Below are positions 33,712 through 40,923 of a DNA stretch of 59,887 nucleotides, piece by piece (the stretch's first letter is position 1; each line of letters starts with the position of its first letter). A program made the translations under genes and the position numbers. The stretch is from an uncultured Christensenellaceae bacterium. GTDB lineage: Bacteria; Bacillota; Clostridia; Christensenellales; Aristaeellaceae. The stretch covers positions 1 to 59,887 of the forward strand of contig CAJOJQ010000038.1 in assembly GCA_905234985.1 (NCBI GenBank). The letters run 5' to 3'. Under the pieces are notes generated by a model, which searched no databases, was not told where the DNA came from, and saw only the letters and a program-made list of their open reading frames with translations.

Positions 33712-34088
33712 GCTTGGGGCTTCTCCCCGTCCTCTTCCTCCGTGAAGGGCAGCGGCACCCGATTTTCACCGTCCGCCCACAGGCGTTCCAAATGATAGAA
33801 GCGCCGATCCTCGGGATGGAAGATATGCACCAGCACCGTACCGTAATCCAGCACGATCCAGCGCCCCTCGCCCTGCCCTTCCCGGGCGCGGAGGGTCACG
33901 CCCTCCATGGCCAGGGCGTCGTCCACGTCGTCCGCCAGGGCTTTCACCTGCAAAGCGGACCGACCGCTGGCGATCACCATATAATCGGTGATCACGGTCA
34001 AATGGGCTACGTTCAGTACGGTGATATCCTGCGCTTTTTTATCGTACAGGATGCGCGCGATTCTCAGGGCCAAGCTGCTGTTTTCCAT
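33708..34088 (-). CDS. rsfS: Ribosome silencing factor RsfS
   Basis: 126 residues of the RsfS/Iojap family: DYMVIASGRSALQVKALADDV and GRWIVLDYGTVLVHIFHPEDRRFYHLERLW are the family signatures. It binds ribosomal protein L14 (uL14) and blocks subunit joining when nutrients run low. ATG follows GGAGG at 8 bases. It directly follows the nadD-yqeK gene, the usual gene order in Firmicutes, and overlaps the ArsC-like gene downstream. The C-terminal tail is acidic and slightly longer than usual. Confidence 0.95.
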   Translation of the reverse strand: MENSSLALRIARILYDKKAQDITVLNVAHLTVITDYMVIASGRSALQVKALADDVDDALAMEGVTLRAREGQGEGRWIVLDYGTVLVHIFHPEDRRFYHLERLWADGENRVPLPFTEEEDGEKPQA

Positions 34089-35282
34089 TCAGATTCCTCC
34101 TTCTTCTTCCTCCAGCGCCAGCAAGCGCTTTTCTTCGGGGGTCATCAATCCTTTCACATAGGCCATTGTTTTTAACGACGACGGGTCAAACGCCCGATTG
34201 GTTTCTTTCAAATATTCCTGAGTGAGCTGGAAAGACCGGTACACGGCGGCGGGCAGGGACACATCCGCCAAGCGGCGGAGCTGGGCCAGCCCCCTGTAAT
34301 CCTCCCGGTTTTCCTCCGTAGCGTCCGCCACGAAAATGCACATCTCCAGCCGGGACATGCCCGCGCGGCCCACGGTATGGCTGCGGATGGCGTTCAATAC
34401 GTCCTCGTCCCGGACGCCGAATTCTTTTTTCGCCAGGAAAGCGCCCACCGGGGCGTGGAGCAGCGCGCCGGAGGCCAGGGTGGCTTCGTCCTCCGTCAGG
34501 TGTTCTTCCCGGGCCAGGCGGGCCATGTCCTTCAGGCTCATGCCCTTGGCGCAGTCGTGCAGCAGTCCCGCCAGCGCCGCTTTCTGGATGGGCAGACCGT
34601 GGACGCCCGCCAGACGCACCGCCTCCTTCCGCACGCCTAAGGTATGCTGGAAACGGTGGGGATTCATCATGGTTTTCAGTTTCGGAATAAAATCGGGCTG
34701 GTACAGGCCGTGCAGCGCCATGTAGCTCAGCACCTTGGGGTTCAGCCCCGGCGCGTCCTGGTATTGGGCCGTTTGCAAACGGATCATGGAAGCGGACCAG
34801 GGTGTGCGGAATTCCGGCAGCAGTTCGATCCGTGCCCCCGCCCGCCGGGCTTTTTCCAGGGCTTCCTCCGCCGCCACGCCGCTGCGGGCAAAGCACAGGA
34901 AGCCGCATTGGGCAAACAATTGCTCCGCCTGATACCAGTAGGGCAGGCTGACCAGCTTATCCGCGCCGATCAGAAACACAAACTCCGCCTGGGGAAATTC
35001 CCGCCGCAGGGGCGCGACCGTATCCCATGTGTATTTAACGCCGGGGGCCATGCCCGCCTGGGACAGCAAAAGACCCTTTTCGTCCTCGATCGCCAGGCGG
35101 CACATGGCAAGCCGATCCGGCGCACCGGCGTCCGCTTCCCGGTGGGCGGGCCGGGCCATGGGCAGCAGGATCACGCCGTCCAGGCCGCCCAAACGCAGCG
35201 CTTCCCGGGCCAGAGCGATATGGCCCGCGTGAATAGGGTCAAAAGTACCGCCCAATACGCCCAGTTTCTGCAAAACGATCAT
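34089..35282 (-). CDS. nadD: NadD-YqeK fusion: nicotinate-nucleotide adenylyltransferase plus HD hydrolase
   Basis: 397 residues. Residues ~1-190 are NadD, with the nucleotidyltransferase signature GGTFDPIHAGHIAL and PWSASMIR near the domain end. Residues ~205-390 are a YqeK-type HD phosphohydrolase with HTLGVRKEA, LLHDCAKGM and SHTVGRAGMS; YqeK proteins cleave diadenosine tetraphosphate. In many Firmicutes the genes are adjacent; here they form one protein. The start is uncertain: an ATG touches GGAG, and the TTG at 35273 has better spacing. Confidence 0.93.
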   Translation of the reverse strand: MIVLQKLGVLGGTFDPIHAGHIALAREALRLGGLDGVILLPMARPAHREADAGAPDRLAMCRLAIEDEKGLLLSQAGMAPGVKYTWDTVAPLRREFPQAEFVFLIGADKLVSLPYWYQAEQLFAQCGFLCFARSGVAAEEALEKARRAGARIELLPEFRTPWSASMIRLQTAQYQDAPGLNPKVLSYMALHGLYQPDFIPKLKTMMNPHRFQHTLGVRKEAVRLAGVHGLPIQKAALAGLLHDCAKGMSLKDMARLAREEHLTEDEATLASGALLHAPVGAFLAKKEFGVRDEDVLNAIRSHTVGRAGMSRLEMCIFVADATEENREDYRGLAQLRRLADVSLPAAVYRSFQLTQEYLKETNRAFDPSSLKTMAYVKGLMTPEEKRLLALEEEEGGI

Positions 35283-35340
35283 CTCCTGTCCATATTATAC
35301 AGCATTTTGGGCATTCTGAAAAGAGGGAGGGGACACAAGA

Positions 35341-36174
35341 ATGCAGGAATATTTGCATCGTTCGCGCTTAGGAAGCATTTTGGATGGCGTCGGCTTTCAT
35401 TTGCTCGCGCTGGCTGTCAGCTTTTTATGGTTCCTGCTGCTGTGGGGCCTGCGCCTTTCCAGCGTTTTGGCGGGGCTTGCCCTGTACGAGATGATTTTGC
35501 TTCTTAGGCGCAAGGCGCGGGACGACCGGCTGACCCGCCGGGAAAAGCAGATGCGGGCCACCATTGGCGGGGAGCTGGCCTTGGAAAGGCTGCTGCTGAC
35601 CCAAAAGGAACGGGCGCATTTTGAAACGGCTGTGCTTTTGTCCATGGCTCATCCCCTGGTGCTGCTGCAAACGGGAGAAGAAGGGGTGCTGTGCGATTTG
35701 AAGGGGAAAAAGGTGCTGATCGCCTTTTTGCAGCGTCCCGCTTCCGCCGCCGCGGAGGCGGATCAGGTGCTTGCCATGCAGCGGGCCGTGCGCCTGCTGT
35801 GCGCGGACAGGGGCCTTTTGTGCGTGCCCTGCGCCATCTCCCCGAAGGCCCGGGAGCAGGCCCAATCCCAGCCCCCCGTGGCCTTTCTGTCCAGAGAGGA
35901 AATGATTGCCCTGTTCGGCCGGGCCAACCCCGCCACGGACGCCCAATTGGTGGCCTTAGGCCGGAGGAAAAAAGCTCCCCGCCCCGCCCGCTGGCTGCGT
36001 CTGGTGCTGGATCGCCGCAGGGCGCGCCGCTACGCCTGCTACGGCGCGCTGCTGTTGATCATGAACCGGCTCACCGGCTTTTTCTTTTACGCCCCGGCGG
36101 GGCTGCTGTGCGCGGGGCTGGCGGCGGCATGCCGGTGTGTCAGGGAGAAGAACACTCTGTTCAGGGATTTGTAA
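35341..36174 (+). CDS. Membrane protein, 277 aa, unknown
   Basis: Not recognised. A pair of membrane spans at ~18-55 (LLALAVSFLWFLLLWGLRLS..., SVLAGLALYEMILLL), a cytoplasmic middle of ~170 residues, and a C-terminal pair at ~230-265 (ACYGALLLIMNRL, FFFYAPAGLLCAGLAAAC). The middle contains KKVLIAFLQRP and looks like a small alpha/beta domain, reminiscent of restriction-endonuclease-like domains. ATG follows GGGAGGGG. It is transcribed divergently from nadD-yqeK with about 58 bases between. Confidence 0.7.
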   Translation: MQEYLHRSRLGSILDGVGFHLLALAVSFLWFLLLWGLRLSSVLAGLALYEMILLLRRKARDDRLTRREKQMRATIGGELALERLLLTQKERAHFETAVLLSMAHPLVLLQTGEEGVLCDLKGKKVLIAFLQRPASAAAEADQVLAMQRAVRLLCADRGLLCVPCAISPKAREQAQSQPPVAFLSREEMIALFGRANPATDAQLVALGRRKKAPRPARWLRLVLDRRRARRYACYGALLLIMNRLTGFFFYAPAGLLCAGLAAACRCVREKNTLFRDL

Positions 36175-36188
36175 GGGGCAGGCAAAAA

Positions 36189-36297
36189 GGAGTTGAGAGT
36201 TGGGAGTTGAGAGTTGAGATTTATATAGCGAATATGTTCAGAATCCTGATGACAGACTATATATGATCTCAACTCCCAACTCTCCACTCTCCACTCT
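36189..36297. repeat. Inverted heptamer-repeat element, copy 3
   Basis: Arms of GAGTTGA/GAGTTGG heptamers, centre with TTTATATAGCG and TATATATGATC. It fills most of the gap between two plus-strand genes. Confidence 0.85.
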
Positions 36298-36360
36298 GAA
36301 CCTCGCGCTGACCGCTCCCGTCCCTTTCGCATACCCTGGAAGTAAAGGGGGTGCGCGGCC

Positions 36361-37164
36361 ATGCAGCTGTGGGCGGCGGACGGGGAACAGGGGCTGATGC
36401 GGGCGAAGGGCGGCGATATACGCAGGTTAGGGCCGCCCTGCGGCGCGCTGTGCTGCGGGTGGGGGCGGGTTTTCTGCGCGGAGCAGCACCGGTGCGTATG
36501 CCGGGACCGGGACGGGGGCGGCGTGCTGTTCGATCTGCCCCTGCCCACCGGCGTGTGTACCATGACGGTGTGGGACGGCCAGGTGTGCGCCCTGTCCGCC
36601 GACGCGGACAGCGTGACCGCCTTTTCCGCCCTGACGGGAGAACTCAAGTGCTGCGCCCCGGCGGGGATGTATCCAAGGGATTTATGCGTTTCCCGTCAAG
36701 GCAGATTCATGGCGGTGGCGGGCGGAGCCAGCGGCAGCGTGCTGCTGCTGGACCGTGACCTGCGCCTGCTCAAGGAATACCGCCTGCCGGGCGCCGTGTG
36801 CGGCGTTCATTGCCTCAAACGGAGCCTGCTGGCCCTGTGCGCAGTGGAGCGGGGCGACATTGAAACCAGGCTTTTGCGCGTGAGCCTGCGCGGCGCGGCG
36901 GAGGAGGTGTTTTCCTCGCCCCTGACCCCCGCCTGCCTGTGCCCCCTGCCGGGACGCGGCTGCGCCGTGGGCTGCATGGGGCGGGTGCTGTTCCTGTCCG
37001 CCGACTATAAAATCGTGGGAGCGCTGCCCTGCCCCTGTCCAGTGCGCATGCGGCCCACCCGTCAAGGACTGCTCATCTGCGACCCCTGCCAGGGTACGGC
37101 GGCGCTGGCGGGTGGGGCCGTCCTCTATCGCGGTATTTCACCCCAGGACGCGGTGCTGATTTAA
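36361..37164 (+). CDS. Cysteine-rich protein, probably beta-propeller-like
   Basis: 267 residues, not recognised. Cys content is very high (about 20). The sequence has repeating 'G.V.AL..DxDSVTAFSALTGE' type strands that suggest a WD40 or YncE-like propeller of a few blades (TVWDGQVCALSADADSVTAF, GSVLLLDRDLRLLKEY). There is no signal peptide. ATG follows AAAGGGGG. It lies between two inverted heptamer repeats. Function cannot be assigned. Confidence 0.6.
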   Translation: MQLWAADGEQGLMRAKGGDIRRLGPPCGALCCGWGRVFCAEQHRCVCRDRDGGGVLFDLPLPTGVCTMTVWDGQVCALSADADSVTAFSALTGELKCCAPAGMYPRDLCVSRQGRFMAVAGGASGSVLLLDRDLRLLKEYRLPGAVCGVHCLKRSLLALCAVERGDIETRLLRVSLRGAAEEVFSSPLTPACLCPLPGRGCAVGCMGRVLFLSADYKIVGALPCPCPVRMRPTRQGLLICDPCQGTAALAGGAVLYRGISPQDAVLI

Positions 37165-37168
37165 AAAC

Positions 37169-37283
37169 AAAAGTGAAAAGTGGAAAGTGAAAAGTGAAAA
37201 TAAGTTTGTCTGCGCTTTGCCGGACGGCAGTTATCGCGAACCATATATAATTCCACTTTTCACTTTTCAATTTCCACTTTTCG
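37169..37283. repeat. Inverted heptamer-repeat element, copy 4 (AAAGTGA variant)
   Basis: Same architecture as the other copies but built from AAAGTGA/AAAGTGG heptamers. The centre, read on the minus strand, has ATTATATATGGTTCG. It starts five bases after the stop of the preceding gene. Confidence 0.8.
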
Positions 37284-37325
37284 TCCTCTAACAAAAAAGC
37301 GCAGGGCATCATGCTTACTGCGCTG

Positions 37326-37805
37326 TCAGTAAAGCCTGGGTTTCCGTTCCCGGGCATACATCAATTCCGTTTTGTAGCCGCTGCGGATGATGAACTGGTA
37401 GGCGTCGTCCTTCTGGCCGTTGGGCCGCGTCACCTTGTACCGTTTCAGCTTGTAGCACCGGTTTTCCAGCAGCACCGGCAAATCGTCGGTGATCGCCTGG
37501 GCCAGGGCCATGGTGCGCCGGGGATTCAGGGGACGGTGGCCCCATTCCGACATGACGAAGGCTCCGATCTCTCCCGGCGGGCACACCGAGAAAAACACGA
37601 CGCGGGTGCGCTCAATGAGGACGTGGTCGATATCGTGGCTGCGGGCTTCCACGATCAGGGGATAGATTTCGTAGTACAGCATGCTGCCCCGCATGCGCTC
37701 CACGTCCATCCGTTCATGCTGACGGCGAACGTGATCCATCCACAGGATCGCCAGCATGCCCACAGCCGCCGCACAAAAAAACAGCGTCCATCCGCTCATC
37801 CGCAT
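37326..37805 (-). CDS. Small single-span membrane protein, unknown
   Basis: 159 residues with one membrane segment at ~5-22 (WTLFFCAAAVGMLAILWM) and a cytoplasmic or external globular part with MLYYEIYPLIVEARSHDID and FIIRSGYKTELMYARERK. No family recognised. ATG follows AAGGAAGGAG. It stands alone between an inverted repeat and a tandem repeat region. Confidence 0.6.
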   Translation of the reverse strand: MRMSGWTLFFCAAAVGMLAILWMDHVRRQHERMDVERMRGSMLYYEIYPLIVEARSHDIDHVLIERTRVVFFSVCPPGEIGAFVMSEWGHRPLNPRRTMALAQAITDDLPVLLENRCYKLKRYKVTRPNGQKDDAYQFIIRSGYKTELMYARERKPRLY

Positions 37806-37926
37806 GAACTCCTTCCTTCATCAATATATTGTGTATTGTATCACCCGCTATGCACAATTGCAAGGCAGATTCAAGATTGTACGTAATTTGTAATATTTTT
37901 GACAATTCTGTCAAAACAGCGCGCAT

Positions 37927-38110
37927 CGCCGTCCAGCCGGGCCGCGTATGCGTGCACTGCTGGCATCACGATGAGGCAACCGCATAAAGTGCGGTTCGCC
38001 GTCCAGCCGGGCCGCGTATGCGAACACTGCTGGCATCACGATGAGGCAACCGCGTTAAGCGCGGTTCGCCGTCCAGCCGGGCCGCGTATGCGAACACGGC
38101 TGGCATCACA
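37927..38110. repeat. Three tandem 70-bp repeats
   Basis: Copies begin at 37927, 37997 and 38067; the third is partial. Each holds a 7-bp inverted repeat, AACCGCA/TGCGGTT in the first junction and AACCGCG/CGCGGTT in the second, a compensatory change that keeps the stem. There is no open frame. The adjacent stretch back to 37806 holds nothing I recognise. Confidence 0.85.
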
Positions 38111-38151
38111 AAAAATAGGAAGCCGTGTTTTGTCGCCAAAGCGCGGCTTCC
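38110..38151 (-). terminator. Terminator of the acyl-CoA ligase gene
   Basis: Minus-strand hairpin GGAAGCCG/CGGCTTCC followed by TATTTTTTG, just after the stop codon at 38168. Confidence 0.75.
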
Positions 38152-38167
38152 CATTTCTTTTTGTTTC

Positions 38168-40441
38168 TTACAGCAGATTCCGCTGAATCTTCCCGCTGAT
38201 GGTCTTGGGCAGATCGTCCCGGAAGACCACGATGCGGGGATACTTATAGGGCGCGGTGCGCTGCTTGACGTAGTTCTGAATCTCTTTCTTGAGTTCCTCG
38301 GTGCCCTCCTTGCCCTTGACCAGCACGATGCTGGCCTTGACCACCTGGCCGCGGACGGGATCGGGGGCGGCGGAAACGCCGCACTCCAGCACGTAGGGCA
38401 ATTCCATGATGACCGATTCGATCTCGAACGGCCCGATGCGGTAGCCGGAGGACTTGATCACGTCGTCCAAACGGCCCACGTACCAGTAGAAGCCGTCCTC
38501 GTCCTTCCAGGCGGTGTCGCCGGTGTGGTAGAGGCCGTCGGGATGGTCGTCCTCGAGGCCCACATAGCCAAGGTACAGGCCGCAGGCGGGCTTGCCGTCG
38601 CCCAAGCGGATAACGATTTCGCCCGTTTCGCCGGTGGGCACGGGGTTGCCCTGGGCGTCCACGATGTCCACGTCAAACAGCGGCGAGGGCTTGCCCATGG
38701 AGCCGACTTTCGGGGTCATGCCCACCAGATTGCCGATGGACAGGGTGGTTTCGGTCTGGCCGAAGCCCTCCATGAGGGACAGGCCGGTGGCTTTCTGGAA
38801 CTGGTAGAACACTTCGGGGTTCAGGGCTTCGCCCGCCACGGTGGCGTGGTGGATGGAGGACAGGTCGTATTTGCTCAAATCTTCCTTGATGAGCATGCGC
38901 AGCATGGTGGGCGGCGCGCAGAAGGTGGTGATATTGTACTGCTTGAACAGAGGCAGAATTTCTTCCGCGTGGAAGCGGTCGAAGTCATAGGCGAACACGG
39001 CGGCTTCGCACAGCCATTGGCCGTACAGCTTGCCCCACAGGGCTTTGCCCCAGCCGGTGTCAGAAATGGTCAGGTGCAGCCGTCCCGGCTCCACGCAGTG
39101 CCAGTATTTGGCGGTGATGAAGTGGCCCATGGGGTAGGTGTGGGCGTGGGCCACCAGCTTGGGATAGCCGGTAGTGCCGGAGGTGAAGAACATGACCATG
39201 GGATCCTTGCCGCAGGGAGTGTCCTTGGTGCGGGGGAAGCGGGAAGAAAAATGCTCGAAATCCCCGTCGAAATCGTGCCAGCCCTCCCGGCTGCCGCCGC
39301 AGAGGATCAGGGTCTTCACCGTGGGGCACAGGGGCAGGGCTTCCTCCACGTGTTCCGTGGCCTTGCCGTGGGCGGTACACAGGACGGCGCTGACCTCCGC
39401 CTTGTTGAAGCGGTATTCGTAGTCGTGGGCCAGCAATTGGTCGGTAGCGGGGATGGCGATAGCGCCGATCTTGCACAGGGCCATCATGGAAAGCCAGAAG
39501 TGATACTGGCGGCGCAGCACCACCAGCACCTTGTCCCCCTTCTTGATGCCTAAGGAACGGAAATAGTTGGCCGCGCGGGCGGACTGCTTCTTCATGTCCA
39601 GGAAGGTGAAGCGCCGCTCCTGCCTGTTTTCGTCCAGGTGCAGCATGGCTAAGGCGTCGGGCTTGGTATCGCCCAAAGCGTCCACCACGTCGAAGGCGAA
39701 ATTGAAGGCGTCCAGGTTGGTGAAGGAAATGGACTGCAAAGCACCCGTTTCATCTTCCACGGGATGGGCGAACTTTTCATAGATGAAGTGTTCGTCCTTG
39801 GGCGTCTGGCTGGCCTTGATGGTCTGCATCACCTGGCGCTCTTCGATTTCCTCGCCGGGCAGCACCACCGCCAGGAACACGCAGTCGCCGCCCTCGGCGG
39901 CCACCATGCCGTGGGGCGTGGAGGAATCGTAGTAAATGGAATCGCCCTCCCGGAGCAATTCAATGTTGTGGCCCACCTGAATCTTCAGCGCGCCGGACAG
40001 GATGTAGTCAAATTCCTGGCCGGAGTGGGTGGTGGTATGGATGGGCTTGTTCTGCAAAGCGGGGTCGTAGGTATAGCGGACGAAATAAGGCTCCGAAATC
40101 TTCTTGCGGAACATGGGGGCCAGGTTGCGGATGTCAATGCCCTCTTCCTGGGCGGTCAGCTCCGCTGCTCCCTTGCGGGTAATGGTATAGGAAGAAAGCT
40201 GCGCGCTGCGGCCCTCCATCAGGTCGATCATGTCCACCTTAAAGGTCAGGGCGCACTTGTGCAGGAAGGTAAAGGGCAGGTCCGCCCGGGCGTTTTCGTA
40301 ATCCAGATATTGGGCTTCCGTTACGTCGGTCATCCGGGCCATTTCCGCCACGGTGTAGCCGCTGATTTCGCGCAGCTCGCGGATGCGGGCCGCTACCTCG
40401 CGCACCTGATCGGGGATGTGCTGCGCCTGGGATACGTTCAT
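38168..40441 (-). CDS. XRE-cupin-AMP-binding fusion (acyl-CoA ligase with regulator domains)
   Basis: 757 residues from ATG 40441 after GGAGGAA. Three modules: an XRE helix-turn-helix (~10-65, ISGYTVAEMARMTDVTEAQY), a cupin domain (~120-210, HTTTHSGQEFDYILSGALKI and TPHGMVAAEGG), and an adenylate-forming ligase (~255-757) with FFTSGTTGYPKLV, EGFGQTETT, YHTGDTAW and the catalytic Lys region KTISGKIQRN. The ligase resembles medium-chain or aryl acyl-CoA synthetases. The regulator part suggests self-regulation or moonlighting. A T-box leader precedes it. Confidence 0.9.
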   Translation of the reverse strand: MNVSQAQHIPDQVREVAARIRELREISGYTVAEMARMTDVTEAQYLDYENARADLPFTFLHKCALTFKVDMIDLMEGRSAQLSSYTITRKGAAELTAQEEGIDIRNLAPMFRKKISEPYFVRYTYDPALQNKPIHTTTHSGQEFDYILSGALKIQVGHNIELLREGDSIYYDSSTPHGMVAAEGGDCVFLAVVLPGEEIEERQVMQTIKASQTPKDEHFIYEKFAHPVEDETGALQSISFTNLDAFNFAFDVVDALGDTKPDALAMLHLDENRQERRFTFLDMKKQSARAANYFRSLGIKKGDKVLVVLRRQYHFWLSMMALCKIGAIAIPATDQLLAHDYEYRFNKAEVSAVLCTAHGKATEHVEEALPLCPTVKTLILCGGSREGWHDFDGDFEHFSSRFPRTKDTPCGKDPMVMFFTSGTTGYPKLVAHAHTYPMGHFITAKYWHCVEPGRLHLTISDTGWGKALWGKLYGQWLCEAAVFAYDFDRFHAEEILPLFKQYNITTFCAPPTMLRMLIKEDLSKYDLSSIHHATVAGEALNPEVFYQFQKATGLSLMEGFGQTETTLSIGNLVGMTPKVGSMGKPSPLFDVDIVDAQGNPVPTGETGEIVIRLGDGKPACGLYLGYVGLEDDHPDGLYHTGDTAWKDEDGFYWYVGRLDDVIKSSGYRIGPFEIESVIMELPYVLECGVSAAPDPVRGQVVKASIVLVKGKEGTEELKKEIQNYVKQRTAPYKYPRIVVFRDDLPKTISGKIQRNLL

Positions 40442-40486
40442 GGTCGTGTTCCTCCGTTTTCTCAATTGTGCGGGACGTTTTTCCAC

Positions 40487-40815
40487 AAAGAAAAACCCGT
40501 CCCAAAGTCATTCTTTGAGACGGGCTGAATATCAGCTCGCGGTACCACTCAAATTGCGTCCAAGGACGCCCCTCTGCGGGTTCGTGTTCCAAACCCCCGG
40601 CAACTTACGCGGCCTCACGGAAGACGATTACTCCCAGCCGCGTTCAGGAACAGGAATCGCTTTCCCGCCCTTGGTTCGGCGTCGGTTTCACCGCTTCGGC
40701 TCGGAAGGGATGGGCGTTTGGGAATCGCTCGCCGCCGGTTTTCAGCTGCCCCGGCTCTCTGGATGCGGCCTTTCCCCGCCGTCTTCGTCATCGCCTTTGC
40801 TATGAAATTACGGCA
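40487..40815 (-). ncRNA. T-box riboswitch leader
   Basis: Minus-strand leader between the promoter and the ligase gene. It has a Stem I-like region with GATGACGAAGAC and AGAGAGCCGGGG...CTGAAAACC, the T-box sequence TGGTACCGCG (40543-40534) that pairs with the tRNA acceptor end, and a final terminator. Thus uncharged tRNA should promote read-through. I could not fix the specifier codon, so the amino acid is not assigned. T-box leaders usually precede synthetase or amino-acid genes. Confidence 0.88.
40491..40524 (-). terminator. T-box attenuator terminator
   Basis: Hairpin CCCGTCTCAAAG-AATGA-CTTTGGGACGGG followed by TTTTT on the minus strand. It overlaps the antiterminator pairing of the T-box. 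Confidence 0.85.
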
Positions 40816-40844
40816 AGTGTATCACCGGTTCGCCCGTTTGTCAA
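40816..40844 (-). promoter_or_regulatory. Promoter of the T-box leader
   Basis: Minus strand: TTGACA (40844-40839), 17-base spacer, TACACT (40821-40816). Confidence 0.85.
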
Positions 40845-40923
40845 GCGCGATTTGCGAAAAACAGCGGAAGAACAGCGAAAAGCGTCGTTCACCCTTCACA
40901 GACAGATAGGAAAAAGGGGTATA

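Noticed and set aside
37927..38110. Possible short CRISPR array
   Set aside because: The units are joined without unique spacers and no cas gene is nearby.
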